A stretch of 37,527 bases of DNA from an uncultured Actinomycetes bacterium (GCA_903844855.1 CAIMVH010000082.1:1-37527); one strand, 5' to 3'. Counted from the first letter of the stretch, positions 1-7,969 are shown. Made by a program: numbers and translations. Notes: a model not told the origin generated them from the letters alone.

Positions 1-1017
1 GCCCTTGGGGGTAGCAATGATATTCACAAATGACTTGACCACGGTTTCGTATTCATTTCCCCAACGAAGAGCGATGTCCACCACTACATCGCGGTCTACA
101 TCCGTGGTGACCATATGGCCTTGATCGTCAAGCACAGGAACGCTCTCTGTGAAGTGACCATTGCCATGGATGCGAATGGGATCGCAGAGCGAAGAATCTG
201 GCGCGAGGAATTCGCAGTACTCCGCAATTCCTCCAGTGGATTGGAATCGCTCGACGGTCTTCTCTTTACGTTCGTCACGAACTTCAATGGCGAGGCCAGG
301 TATGAGAAATGTGGTTTGCCTGGCACGATCGTAAATTTCAGAGAGCTCTAGTGAGGCCTCCTTGATAAAGATCTGTCGATCGCTCCACCAGCGAATGCGG
401 GTTCCGGTAATTTTCTTGTTCACTTTGCCGCCATTGCGCAGGCCACTTTTCTTGCTGAAGGTGGCTTTGGGGCCTTCCCCGTCGAAGAATCCGGGCGCAC
501 CCCTACGGAAGGACATTTGGTGAATCAACCCATCACGATCGACCTCTACATCGAGTCGTTCGCTCAATGCGTTGACCACGCTGGCACCGACGCCGTGGAG
601 GCCACCCGAAGCAGTGTATGAACCCCCACCAAACTTGCCGCCGGCGTGCAAGCGCGTCATCACAACTTCGACGCCAGTAAGCCCGGTCTTTGGCTCGATG
701 TCGACAGGAATGCCACGACCGTTATCAGAAACTTCTACCGATCCATCAGGCAGCAGCGCCACAATAATTTCCGTGCAATGACCGGCGAGGGCTTCATCGA
801 CCGCATTGTCGATGATCTCCCAGAGGCAGTGCATGAGACCCCGGGAATCAGTGGAGCCGATATACATGCCAGGGCGCTTACGGACCGCGTCGAGCCCCTC
901 GAGGACACTCAGGTGCTTAGCAGAGTACTCACTTGACTTGCTCTCCTGCGCTCCTGCGCTCGCGGCTCTCGCCTTGGCTGCGGGGGCTGGGGCGGGTTTT
1001 TTGGAGGCGGGAGGCAC
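1..1017 (-). CDS. parE: DNA topoisomerase IV-type / gyrase subunit B, N-terminal part (3' end outside window)
   Basis: ATPase subunit of a type II topoisomerase, relaxing or decatenating DNA with a ParC/GyrA partner. The reverse-strand translation reads through the GHKL ATPase fold: YSAKHLSVLEGLDAVRKRP near the N terminus, then DNAVDEALAGH, DNGRGIPVD and GGLHGVGASVVNALS, followed by the start of the transducer domain. The frame is open to base 1, so the TOPRIM and C-terminal parts lie outside the window. The start is uncertain. I chose GTG at 1017 because TAACCT lies 7 nt upstream, which suggests a leaderless mRNA. It would give an Ala/Pro/Lys-rich tail of about 27 residues before the conserved domain. 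The location next to sigA, rather than next to dnaA/recF, favours the ParE-type paralogue over the housekeeping gyrB. Confidence 0.85.
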   Translation of the reverse strand, partial: MPPASKKPAPAPAAKARAASAGAQESKSSEYSAKHLSVLEGLDAVRKRPGMYIGSTDSRGLMHCLWEIIDNAVDEALAGHCTEIIVALLPDGSVEVSDNGRGIPVDIEPKTGLTGVEVVMTRLHAGGKFGGGSYTASGGLHGVGASVVNALSERLDVEVDRDGLIHQMSFRRGAPGFFDGEGPKATFSKKSGLRNGGKVNKKITGTRIRWWSDRQIFIKEASLELSEIYDRARQTTFLIPGLAIEVRDERKEKTVERFQSTGGIAEYCEFLAPDSSLCDPIRIHGNGHFTESVPVLDDQGHMVTTDVDRDVVVDIALRWGNEYETVVKSFVNIIATPKG

Positions 1018-1024
1018 GAAGGGC

Positions 1025-1030
1025 AGGTTA
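1025..1030 (-). promoter_or_regulatory. Putative -10 hexamer of parE, leaderless type
   Basis: TAACCT on the minus strand, 7 nt before the GTG at 1017, fits TAnnnT. No recognisable -35 is present. If real, the mRNA starts at or next to the start codon. Confidence 0.4.
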
Positions 1031-1224
1031 CCGGGAGAAGAAGCCCGCGCCGGGGATATTCGCCTTCCGAGGAGGGAGTTTTCGCCAGGAATCCTGAGAA
1101 GAGCCAGTGAATTGTGATTGCTGACACGCCAAAGGGTATTTCTCCCTGCGGGAATGAAAAATACCTGCTTTGATGTTCACATAGTGTTACTGAGTAGGAA
1201 ATTTATGACGGCGGGAGGCCTACA

Positions 1225-1425
1225 GTGAATGAAGTAAGTAGTTTGCTCGCCAGCGATCGTTGCGATCGTTGCGGAGCGCAGGCCTATGTCCGGGCAATTC
1301 TTCCTTCAGGCGGCGAGTTGCTCTTCTGCGGTCACCACGCCAAGGAGTACAGCGGCAGTCTCAATAAGGTTGCCGCCGAGATTCACGATGAGACGAATCG
1401 TCTTGTCGATTCAGAAGCTCACTAA
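1225..1425 (+). CDS. Small zinc-ribbon-like protein, DUF7455 type
   Basis: A 66-residue protein of unknown function. It carries C-x2-C near residues 13–16 (DRCDRCGAQAY) and a second C-x2-H pair (FCGHH), a likely four-ligand zinc site. Short proteins of this kind lie beside the principal sigma-factor gene in many actinobacteria, and this one converges on sigA with a 40-base gap. The start is GTG, supported by a purine-rich GGGAGG about 8 nt upstream. It could bind RNA polymerase or nucleic acid, but nothing in the sequence proves that. Confidence 0.75.
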   Translation: MNEVSSLLASDRCDRCGAQAYVRAILPSGGELLFCGHHAKEYSGSLNKVAAEIHDETNRLVDSEAH

Positions 1426-1449
1426 TCTTCGCCAACACTCTTAGCGTCG

Positions 1450-1465
1450 ATAAACGAAAGTTTAT
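1450..1465. terminator. Short A/T-rich hairpin between convergent DUF7455 and sigA genes
   Basis: A six-base stem (ATAAAC/GTTTAT) is closed by a GAAA tetraloop directly after the sigA stop codon. The stem is weak for a terminator, so the call is tentative. Confidence 0.3.
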
Positions 1466-2932
1466 TTAATCGAGATAATCGCGCAGCACTTGCGAGCGCG
1501 ATGGGTGGCGCAACTTCGACATCGTCTTTGATTCGATCTGTCGAATGCGCTCGCGAGTCACACCGTAAACCTTGCCGATTTCATCAAGGGTCTTCGGTTG
1601 ACCATCGGTGAGACCAAAGCGCATCTGAACTACGCCAGCCTCACGATCGCTGAGGGTATTGAGTACCGAGTGGAGTTGCTCTTGGAGCAGGGTGAAGCTC
1701 ACGGCGTCTGCCGGCACAACCGCCTCTGAGTCTTCGATGAGATCGCCAAATTCACTATCTCCCTCTTCGCCAAGCGGCGTATGGAGCGAGATGGGTTCGC
1801 GACCGTACTTCTGAACTTCAACAACCTTCTCAGGGGTCATATCTAGTTCGCGGGCCAATTCTTCTGGAGTAGGTTCGCGACCCAAGTCTTGCAACATTTG
1901 GCGTTGCACGCGCGCCAACTTGTTGATGACTTCGACCATGTGAACCGGAATACGAATAGTGCGCGCCTGGTCCGCCATTGCTCGAGTGATTGCTTGGCGG
2001 ATCCACCAGGTTGCATACGTCGAAAATTTGTAGCCCTTGGTGTAATCGAACTTCTCTACTGCACGGATCAGACCAAGATTTCCTTCTTGAATGAGATCAA
2101 GGAAGAGCATGCCGCGTCCGGTGTAGCGCTTGGCAAGGGAGACCACGAGGCGAAGGTTTGCTTCGAGGAGGTGATTCTTGGCACGACGACCATCTTCAGC
2201 GATCCAATCCATCTCCCGCTTTTCACGATCACCAAACTTCTTACCAGAGTTGAGGATTTCTTCTGCGAAGAGACCAGCTTCGATCCGCTTTGCAAGCTCT
2301 ACTTCTTGCTCGGCATTAAGGAGTGCGACTTTACCGATTTGTTTGAGGTAATCCTTCACCGGATCAGCGGTGGCGCCAGCGGAAACGACTTGCTGTACAG
2401 GCGCATCCTCTTCATCAGAAGCCGAAAGAGTGAACTCTTCAGTATCTTCGCCTGGCTTCTCTGGCGTCTCTGGAGTCTCTGCTTCGTCAGTGAGGGATTC
2501 AACTTCGACGATGGCGATGGCTTCAGCAACAACTGCTTCAAGATCTTCTAATTCAATTTCTTCAAGATCAATATCGTCTTCGAGCTCCACATCAATCTTT
2601 ACTTCGATGCTCTCTTCAAGAAGTGATTCAATCTTCGCTGGCTTTCCACTCTTCGCAGATTTGGTTTCGGCCTTCACGGGAGCTGGCAGCGCTTTCTTGA
2701 CAGGCGCAGCTTTCACCGGCGCTGCCTTCTTCACCGGAGCTGCCTTCTTCACCGGAGCTGCCTTCTTCACCGGAGCTGCCTTCTTCACCGGCGCTGCCTT
2801 CTTCACCGGAGCTGCCTTCTTCACAGGAGCACTCTTTGCTGGTGTCGCCTTCTTTGCCGGCGATTTAGCAGATGCCTGAGCTGGCGATTTCTTGGCGGCG
2901 GTCTTGCCGCTCTTTCCAGCAGATGTGGGCAC
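1466..2932 (-). CDS. sigA: Principal RNA polymerase sigma factor (sigma-70 family, group 1)
   Basis: Housekeeping sigma factor that directs RNA polymerase to most promoters. Domain order from the chosen start: a Lys/Ala/Pro-rich N terminus with six AAPVKK repeats (about residues 34–75), a strongly acidic stretch (about 100–175), region 1.2 ([16 protein letters not shown], from about 190), region 2 with the DNA-melting motif [16 protein letters not shown] (about 303–318), region 3, and region 4.2 helix-turn-helix ([19 protein letters not shown]) near the C terminus. The start is GTG at 2932 because AAGGA lies about 7 nt upstream; the ATG farther upstream has no such site. The protein is about 488 residues. 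A minus-strand TACAAT at 2977–2982 is a possible -10. This is clearly the principal sigma factor, not an alternative one. Confidence 0.93.
   Translation of the reverse strand: MPTSAGKSGKTAAKKSPAQASAKSPAKKATPAKSAPVKKAAPVKKAAPVKKAAPVKKAAPVKKAAPVKKAAPVKAAPVKKALPAPVKAETKSAKSGKPAKIESLLEESIEVKIDVELEDDIDLEEIELEDLEAVVAEAIAIVEVESLTDEAETPETPEKPGEDTEEFTLSASDEEDAPVQQVVSAGATADPVKDYLKQIGKVALLNAEQEVELAKRIEAGLFAEEILNSGKKFGDREKREMDWIAEDGRRAKNHLLEANLRLVVSLAKRYTGRGMLFLDLIQEGNLGLIRAVEKFDYTKGYKFSTYATWWIRQAITRAMADQARTIRIPVHMVEVINKLARVQRQMLQDLGREPTPEELARELDMTPEKVVEVQKYGREPISLHTPLGEEGDSEFGDLIEDSEAVVPADAVSFTLLQEQLHSVLNTLSDREAGVVQMRFGLTDGQPKTLDEIGKVYGVTRERIRQIESKTMSKLRHPSRSQVLRDYLD
2721..2828. repeat. Six tandem 18-bp repeats encoding AAPVKK units in sigA
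   Basis: Six near-identical 18-base units (GCTGCCTTCTTCACCGGA on the plus strand, with differences only in the last bases) code for the basic N-terminal repeat of the sigma factor. The repeat keeps the reading frame, so copy number could vary without breaking the gene. Confidence 0.9.
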
Positions 2933-2976
2933 TGAGGTTCCTTCGGTAAAGCATTCGGGGTGATGCGGGTGGGCAT

Positions 2977-2982
2977 ATTGTA
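2977..2982 (-). promoter_or_regulatory. Possible sigA -10 element
   Basis: TACAAT on the minus strand, 45 nt upstream of the proposed GTG start, close to the TATAAT consensus. No convincing -35 is seen at the expected distance. Confidence 0.35.
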
Positions 2983-3088
2983 ATTCGTCTGGCGCCCCTC
3001 TGATTACCGAATTACCGCCAGCTGGCCTGGAAATGATGGTCAAATCAGGAAGAGCAGGGGGTTCCGGCGCCGATTGGTGCTCAAACGC

Positions 3089-4276
3089 CTAAGAATGGGT
3101 GTGCGAGAGGCCTTCTAAGCGAGCTTTCGCCTTCGCCAGGGTATGGCGAATGATCTCTCCCACCGCTTCCACCTCGATCAAGAAGCCGTCGTGGCCAAAG
3201 GGTGAGGCGACCACCAAAGCCGCTTCAGCGGTGGGTGCGAGCTCAGCAATCTCTTGCTGAAGGCGAGGGGGGAAGAGGCGGTCGGTGTCAATGGTGACGA
3301 CCACGATGGGAACCTCCGCGCTAGCAAGTGCCCGCTCCACACCACCGCGACCGCGACCAATGTCGTGGGAACTCATGGCATTGGTTAACCGAATGTACGT
3401 ATTGGCATCGAAACGGTGCTGCAACTTATCGGCCTGATGATCGAGATAAGACTCAACAGCCCATCGCCCCGAATTGTCGTCTTGTAAATCTCGCCCAAAG
3501 CGCACATCCATTTCACTTTCGCATCGATAGGTGAGGTGTGCGATACGGCGGGCAATTCCCATGCCCACGGTAGGACTGAAATCTTTGTCATAAAAATCTC
3601 CACCATAGAAATGTGGGTCTTTCTTAATAGCCTGAATCTCTACCGACCACGTTCCGATCTGATCTCCGGTGGCCACCGACGAAGATCCGATCGTGCAAAT
3701 TCCAGCGACCCGATCTGGATAGGCAATGGCCCACTCCAACGCGCGCATTCCACCCATCGATGGTCCGACGGCAATGACGTATCGCTCAATCCCTATGGCA
3801 TCAGAGAACGCAATCTCTGCCTGCACCATGTCTCGAATAGTGACAGCAGGAAAACGAGAACCATAGAAGCGACCATCTGGGTGAGTCGATGCCGGTCCAG
3901 ACGATCCCTGACAGCCTCCGATGACATTTGGGCAGACCACAAAGTACTTATCGGTGTCGAAGGGTTTCCCAGGGCCCACCATTTCGGGCCACCAACCGGG
4001 AACATCTGACCAGCCGGTGAGTGCGTGATTGACCAGAATGGCATTGGAGCAATCAGCGTTGAGAGTGCCCCATGATTGATAAGCAATTGTGACGCTCGGA
4101 AGTACTTCACCCGATTCCAAAGTGAGATCACCGATGTTAAGGAAGAGCCGATCGCCCGGGTCATCTCCTTCCAACCATGCGCCAGTAATCGAAGTGCGAT
4201 CCGCGCGCAGACGCACTTCAGCTGCGGAGGCGACTACTGTCGCCCCTGCAGCTTGATGCAAGGCGCGCGGACACAT
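3089..4276 (-). CDS. metX: Homoserine O-acetyltransferase (MetX family)
   Basis: Transfers an acyl group, probably acetyl from acetyl-CoA, to homoserine, activating it for sulfhydrylation by MetY. The 395-residue protein has an alpha/beta-hydrolase fold with the nucleophile elbow GPSMGG (Ser173) and apparent triad partners Asp332 (TDRLFPP) and His362 (GHDGFL). The family signatures NHALTG and GGCQGSSGPAS are present. The ATG lies two bases after the metY stop codon, so the genes form a metY–metX operon under the SAM-IV riboswitch. Some MetX-fold enzymes use succinyl-CoA; the acetyl call rests on family resemblance and the adjoining O-acetylhomoserine sulfhydrylase. The first 25 or so residues are poorly conserved in this family, so a later start cannot be excluded. 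Confidence 0.92.
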   Translation of the reverse strand: MCPRALHQAAGATVVASAAEVRLRADRTSITGAWLEGDDPGDRLFLNIGDLTLESGEVLPSVTIAYQSWGTLNADCSNAILVNHALTGWSDVPGWWPEMVGPGKPFDTDKYFVVCPNVIGGCQGSSGPASTHPDGRFYGSRFPAVTIRDMVQAEIAFSDAIGIERYVIAVGPSMGGMRALEWAIAYPDRVAGICTIGSSSVATGDQIGTWSVEIQAIKKDPHFYGGDFYDKDFSPTVGMGIARRIAHLTYRCESEMDVRFGRDLQDDNSGRWAVESYLDHQADKLQHRFDANTYIRLTNAMSSHDIGRGRGGVERALASAEVPIVVVTIDTDRLFPPRLQQEIAELAPTAEAALVVASPFGHDGFLIEVEAVGEIIRHTLAKAKARLEGLSHTHS

Positions 4277-4278
4277 AA

Positions 4279-5607
4279 TTACGCGCCCTTAGCGGCGCGG
4301 AATCCAATCTCGATATCTGCTTTGAGATCTTCCACGTTCTCGAGACCAAGACTCAACCTCACTAGGCCTGGAGTCACGCCAGCAGCTAGTTGCTCAGAGG
4401 CATTTAATTGAGAGTGTGTTGTTGTTGCGGGATGAATCACTAATGAGCGCACATCGCCAATATTGGCTACGTGACTGAAAAGTTCAAGAGACTCTACAAA
4501 CTTTCGGCCAGCGTCTACGCCACCCTTGAGCTCAAAGGAAAGTACCGCACCAGAACCCTTGGGCACGTACTTCTTTGCCAAGCGATGCCACGGAGAAGAA
4601 GGAAGTGAGGCGTAATTTACTTTCTCCACTTCTTCGCGAGTCTCGAGCCAAGACGCGATGCTCTTAGCGTTTTCCACATGCCGATCGATGCGAAGGCTCA
4701 AGGTTTCTAGACCTTGGGCAAGAAGCCACGCATTGAAGGGGCTCACTGCAGCGCCGATATCACGGAGTAACGTGAGACGAATCTTGAAGATGTAGGCAAG
4801 GTTTGCCCCAAAGGCCGATCCGACGCCTAGCGCTTGTGCGTACACAAGGCCGTGATAACTGGGATCTGGCTCGTTGAAGCTCTTGAAACGCTCTGGGTAA
4901 CGGGCGTAATCGAAGTTGCCTGAATCCACGATCGCACCGACTATGGCGTTGCCGTGTCCTGAGAGGAACTTAGTTGCCGAGTGGACTACGACGTCGGCGC
5001 CATGTTCGATCGGACGAAGTAGGTACGGAGTTGCCACCGTGTTATCGACGATGAGTGGAACACCAAATGCGTGAGCCACATTGGCCACGCCTTCGATGTC
5101 GAGCACGTCGTTTTTTGGATTTGAAATAGTCTCACCAAAAAAAGCCTTCGTGTTCGGACGAATCGCTTTGCGCCACGACTCGAGATCTTCTGGATCTTCC
5201 ACGAAGGAGACTTCGATACCGAGCTTAGGAAGCGTGTAATGGAAGAGGTTGTACGTTCCGCCGTAAAGGCTGGGGCTCGAAACAATGTGATCGCCGGCTT
5301 CAGCAACTGCCAGGATTGAAAAAGTCGTTGCTGCCGAACCAGAAGCGACGAGGAGGGAGGCCACGCCACCTTCAAGAGAGGCGATGCGTTGTTCTACGGC
5401 ATCTTGTGTGGGGTTCATGATGCGTGTGTAGATATTTCCCAACTCAGCAAGGCCGAAGAGATCAGCGGCATGCTTGGTATCGCGAAATTGGTATGCCGTC
5501 GTTTGATAGAGCGGCAACGCGCGCGCACCTGTGGTGGGATCAGGAACTTGACCTGCGTGGATCTGGCGTGTTTCGAAAGACCATCCACCCTTGGCGGAAT
5601 CAGACAT
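4279..5607 (-). CDS. metY: O-acetylhomoserine sulfhydrylase (PLP-dependent)
   Basis: Joins O-acetylhomoserine with sulfide to make homocysteine for methionine synthesis. This is a Cys/Met-metabolism PLP enzyme of 442 residues. FETRQIHAGQ lies near the N terminus, ASGSAATTFSI forms the phosphate-binding region, DNTVATPYLL holds the cofactor-binding aspartate, and SATKFLSGHGN has the Schiff-base lysine at about residue 213. The long insertion before the C-terminal domain (NEPDPSYHGLVYA) is typical of MetY rather than of cystathionine gamma-synthase. ATG at 5607 is preferred; an in-frame TTG lies three codons upstream. Its own ribosome site (GAGAAAG) is weak, and the start overlaps the stop of a leader ORF, so translation may be coupled. 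Regulation by SAM is strongly implied. Confidence 0.92.
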   Translation of the reverse strand: MSDSAKGGWSFETRQIHAGQVPDPTTGARALPLYQTTAYQFRDTKHAADLFGLAELGNIYTRIMNPTQDAVEQRIASLEGGVASLLVASGSAATTFSILAVAEAGDHIVSSPSLYGGTYNLFHYTLPKLGIEVSFVEDPEDLESWRKAIRPNTKAFFGETISNPKNDVLDIEGVANVAHAFGVPLIVDNTVATPYLLRPIEHGADVVVHSATKFLSGHGNAIVGAIVDSGNFDYARYPERFKSFNEPDPSYHGLVYAQALGVGSAFGANLAYIFKIRLTLLRDIGAAVSPFNAWLLAQGLETLSLRIDRHVENAKSIASWLETREEVEKVNYASLPSSPWHRLAKKYVPKGSGAVLSFELKGGVDAGRKFVESLELFSHVANIGDVRSLVIHPATTTHSQLNASEQLAAGVTPGLVRLSLGLENVEDLKADIEIGFRAAKGA

Positions 5608-5686
5608 AGTTTTCAACTTTCTCGTCGTATGTGTGAGAGCACGGCGAGACTACGGATCGTGACCCTAAAAATAGGTAACGAAACAT
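5600..5686 (-). CDS. Putative 28-residue leader ORF overlapping metY
   Basis: An ATG at 5686 follows the best ribosome-binding sequence in the leader (AGGAGGGG, 4 bases before the ATG). The frame runs 28 codons and stops at a TGA that overlaps the metY start (ATGTCTGA). The peptide begins MFRYLFLGSRSVV, with one Cys and no internal Met. The arrangement would let ribosomes finishing the leader reinitiate at metY. It may instead be a chance reading frame; no conservation test was possible. Confidence 0.4.
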   Translation of the reverse strand: MFRYLFLGSRSVVSPCSHTYDEKVENYV

Positions 5687-5687
5687 A

Positions 5688-5719
5688 ACCCCTCCTGAGG
5701 GGTCTCCGTTGAGAGACCC
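5688..5719 (-). promoter_or_regulatory. Expression platform of the metY riboswitch: two overlapping hairpins
   Basis: Stem A pairs GGGTCTC with GAGACCC (5700–5719). Stem B pairs ACCCCT with AGGGGT (5688–5703) and contains the AGGAGG ribosome site. The stems share bases 5700–5703, so they exclude each other. There is no U-run directly after stem B, which points to control of translation rather than termination. Confidence 0.5.
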
Positions 5720-5821
5720 GCGCTTGTCGACCGGTGTCGACCTGGTCCTCACCCGGAGCACCCCACCGCGGTGGAGGGTTGCCGTCCAGCAAGCCGGGGC
5801 TAAACGCTGGAACTCATGACC
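5700..5821 (-). ncRNA. SAM-IV riboswitch
   Basis: The minus strand reads GGTCATGAGTTCCAGCG at 5821 onwards, then AGCCCCGGCTTGCTGG, CGGCAACCCTCC, CCGCGGTGGGGTGC and CCGGGTGAGGACC, closing stem P1 near 5744. The downstream hairpin GGTCGACACCGGTCGAC and the conserved AAGCGCGGGTC tail follow. This agrees with the SAM-IV class of actinobacteria, which binds S-adenosylmethionine and represses methionine genes. It lies directly upstream of metY–metX. The downstream boundary with the expression platform is approximate. Confidence 0.93.
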
Positions 5822-5829
5822 TAAGCGAA

Positions 5830-5859
5830 AGATTAGCGAGCAAGAGGCAAAATTGTCTA
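5830..5859 (-). promoter_or_regulatory. Promoter of the metY–metX operon
   Basis: TAGACA (5854–5859), an 18-base spacer and TAATCT (5830–5835) on the minus strand place the transcription start a few bases before the riboswitch. The -35 ends two bases from the DUF4192 stop codon. Confidence 0.55.
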
Positions 5860-5860
5860 A

Positions 5861-6829
5861 TCAGGCAGCTTCATAAACGAGCGCGCCTAATTTCTCGGCC
5901 AACTCGTGGCGCATCCGGGTAAAAGCCTCCGGCGGCCAGCCGGCTTCCATCGCTCGCATGAGGAGGCGGGCGAGTGAGTACTCCGGATCATCCTTCGTAG
6001 CCTCATCGAGGGCTAACCGGGCAAGGCCCCCCTCCCCTGCCTCATAACTCGTCGCCGCGAGCAGACAGGCGACAGGCGCGCGATATCTGAGTGGCGCTTG
6101 GGCAAGGAGGGTCCGCCAGAGCTCGACTGTAGAGAGGAGTTCTTCGCTGGAGTGCATGGTGATCGCATAATCTCGGAGGGCAAGGTTTTCCAACGCCCGA
6201 AGCGTGGGTCCCATCTCGACCGGCAAGAGCGTGCGACTTGCCTGCCACCGCTCCCAGACTCTGCGCAGAAGTGCGGCCGCTTCTGGAAGAGGCAAGATAT
6301 CGTCTGCGACGGGAATGGGCGCACCGACCTGAGCAAGAGTGGCAGCCAAATCATGCTCGGAGACGCACGGCATCACGTGTCCGCGGATTACATGTTCGAC
6401 AGCGATACGTGAACTTTCGAATGCAGGAAGTGGGTTGCCTTCATGGGGGCAGGAACCACATTCACTCTCGCACAATCTCGAGATCCAATGCGTTTCGTTA
6501 ACGACAATGGACTCAATGAGAGAAAATCCTGCGGACTTAATTTCGTTCTCACACATCTCGAGGAATGAAAGCCCGTCACCACTGGTGTAAGCAACGAGCA
6601 TGACACCTTCGATATTTTGCCAAGAAAGTGCCCCGATCAACTCTCGTGCAGAATCGCGTTCGTTGGGCACGATGATCTCAGCGCGCATGACTCGAGCGAG
6701 TCGGCGCTCTGGGTTGATCGAGAGCACGACGAGGGAATCTTGCGGATGGAATCCTAAGAGAAAGGGAATAGTGAGAAGAAGATCCTGCGGGGAATCAAGG
6801 GTGAGGGGTGAAGAGTCATGTGATGTCAT
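5861..6829 (-). CDS. DUF4192 domain protein, function unknown
   Basis: A 322-residue actinobacterial protein with the DUF4192 signature near the N terminus: SPQDLLLTIPFLLGFHPQDSLVVLSI. No catalytic motif or membrane segment is evident, so it is likely cytoplasmic. The C-terminal third is helical and Leu/Ala-rich, with a segment that resembles a repeat-type helical domain. ATG at 6829 is preferred because the conserved domain begins soon after; a GTG at 6856 would add nine residues. It is the last gene of a likely three-gene unit with the PKD-like and lipoprotein genes, 31 bases after the former's stop. Nothing here reveals a role. Confidence 0.8.
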   Translation of the reverse strand: MTSHDSSPLTLDSPQDLLLTIPFLLGFHPQDSLVVLSINPERRLARVMRAEIIVPNERDSARELIGALSWQNIEGVMLVAYTSGDGLSFLEMCENEIKSAGFSLIESIVVNETHWISRLCESECGSCPHEGNPLPAFESSRIAVEHVIRGHVMPCVSEHDLAATLAQVGAPIPVADDILPLPEAAALLRRVWERWQASRTLLPVEMGPTLRALENLALRDYAITMHSSEELLSTVELWRTLLAQAPLRYRAPVACLLAATSYEAGEGGLARLALDEATKDDPEYSLARLLMRAMEAGWPPEAFTRMRHELAEKLGALVYEAA

Positions 6830-6860
6830 GTGCGGAGCCTGCCTACTTCCACACACGTTG

Positions 6861-7568
6861 TCAGGAGCGAAATCGACTACTTGTGGATATCAAGTGCCCT
6901 CGCGCCGATCGCAAGCGAATGTAATGAGCATAATTAAGCACGATCGAATCTCCCGTCACCTCCACTTCTTCACCCTGGCTCGTGATGGCAGAAACATTCC
7001 ATAGCACTTGTGCACTTACCCGAAAGAGATTTACTGAGCGGTACGAATGCATGATCGACCCGACCGGATATGGACCCCCTAGACCCCCGGCGCGTGGGGC
7101 ACCATCGCCAAAATTCCACTGCACTGACGGTGTCAAAGTGACGTACAAAGTGAACCCTCCCACCGAAAGCGTGAAAGGCTTGGGGAGTGGACGTAAGTAT
7201 GCGTTGATCGGAAGACCGACGATCCCCTCCCTTGGTTCAAGCGTGAGCACAAGTGCTGGAATATGTTCGCGGACACTTTCGCGAGCAAGTGGAGATGGCT
7301 TTCGCACCACCACAGGCGGAGTGCATATCCCCGGAAAATCGATGGGTGGGTCACAACGCCCAGTGGATTTCTCTACCTGAATAGTTCGTGTCTGCGTGCG
7401 ATTTTTTCCGGCCACTGCGCGTTTAACGACCGTTGCCACCACATCGCTGTTATCAATATCTGTTGAAACGGTGAGGCAAGAACTCGTGGTGCACTCTGCC
7501 GTCGCGCTTCCCCATGAAATCGTGACAAGAACAGATGTGAGAAGTACAACAAGAGATACACGCTTCAT
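6861..7568 (-). CDS. Putative secreted protein with PKD-like domain
   Basis: A 235-residue protein of unknown function. It starts MKRVSLVVLLTSVLVTISWGSATA, a signal peptide with a likely cleavage site after SATA. The mature part has two Cys pairs (ECTTSSC and CDPPIDFPGIC) and a Pro/Arg-rich linker. The C-terminal half carries the core PKD pattern WNFGDG ... HSYRSVNLFRVSAQV ending near residue 210. PKD folds usually mediate extracellular adhesion or protein contacts. ATG at 7568 overlaps the stop of the upstream lipoprotein gene by four bases (ATGA), so translation is coupled. An ATG-less upstream extension in the same frame would lie inside the lipoprotein gene and destroy the signal peptide. 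Product localisation is inferred. Confidence 0.75.
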   Translation of the reverse strand: MKRVSLVVLLTSVLVTISWGSATAECTTSSCLTVSTDIDNSDVVATVVKRAVAGKNRTQTRTIQVEKSTGRCDPPIDFPGICTPPVVVRKPSPLARESVREHIPALVLTLEPREGIVGLPINAYLRPLPKPFTLSVGGFTLYVTLTPSVQWNFGDGAPRAGGLGGPYPVGSIMHSYRSVNLFRVSAQVLWNVSAITSQGEEVEVTGDSIVLNYAHYIRLRSARGHLISTSSRFRS

Positions 7569-7957
7569 GGAGTGATTACCTGAGATTGAGCAGTCGTCAT
7601 CTTCCATCTGCCGTCGGTCTCTGAAAAATCTAGGAAATCAAACGATTCCGCCGCACATTCTCGTGAATGAAGTTTTAGTGAGATCTGCGTGCGATGGAGC
7701 GCCTTCACTTCGAGCCCCAACAGTTCAAGGCGATCAGCACCTGAGCGGCATATGGACTCGCCAAAGAGCCGGCTAAAAACCAGATCAAGTACTTCGGTAG
7801 GAATATTTACCGGCATGAGCCTTTGATCAATCCGCGAATTCGTGATCGAGAGAGCGCTCACGCGAGAAGCACTACGAGTCTCCTGAGGCGCAAGGGCTGC
7901 CCCAGTCGTGTCACACCCAAGTGGCAGCAAGAGAAGGAGGAGCGCGAGATATTTCAT
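7565..7957 (-). CDS. Putative small lipoprotein or secreted protein
   Basis: A 130-residue protein, not assigned to a known family. The N terminus MKYLALLLLLLPLGCDTTG is a hydrophobic signal with a cysteine at residue 14 where lipidation would occur; the residues before it (PLG) are a loose match to a lipobox. The rest is soluble, with two further cysteines and a beta-rich C terminus (FDFLDFSETDGRWKMTTAQ) reminiscent of a small accessory domain. First gene of the unit with the PKD-like protein, with which it overlaps by four bases, so the two may act together at the cell surface. Confidence 0.7.
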   Translation of the reverse strand: MKYLALLLLLLPLGCDTTGAALAPQETRSASRVSALSITNSRIDQRLMPVNIPTEVLDLVFSRLFGESICRSGADRLELLGLEVKALHRTQISLKLHSRECAAESFDFLDFSETDGRWKMTTAQSQVITP

Positions 7958-7963
7958 GGCAGC

Positions 7964-7969
7964 ACGCTA
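7964..7969 (-). promoter_or_regulatory. Putative -10 of the lipoprotein–PKD unit, leaderless type
   Basis: TAGCGT on the minus strand, exactly 6 nt before the ATG at 7957. No ribosome-binding sequence precedes the gene, which agrees with a leaderless mRNA. Confidence 0.5.

Noticed and set aside
1889-2551. A 220-codon plus-strand open frame within sigA.
   Set aside because: Antisense to conserved regions 1.2–3 of the sigma factor; composition is unlike a real protein.
2721-2828. Regular repeats that could suggest a CRISPR array.
   Set aside because: The units are contiguous with no spacers and stay in frame inside sigA.
2370-2879. Open frame on the plus strand opposite sigA, with repeated AAFFTG units.
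   Set aside because: It is the antisense reading of the AAPVKK repeats, with no ribosome site; the minus strand encodes a full sigma factor.
5688-5703. Stem B of the metY leader as an intrinsic terminator.
   Set aside because: No U-run follows directly; the nearest run of T lies about 20 bases downstream. A translation-control reading fits better.
6882-6892. TTGTGGATATC inside the PKD-like gene as a DnaA box.
   Set aside because: Within coding sequence, imperfect and isolated.
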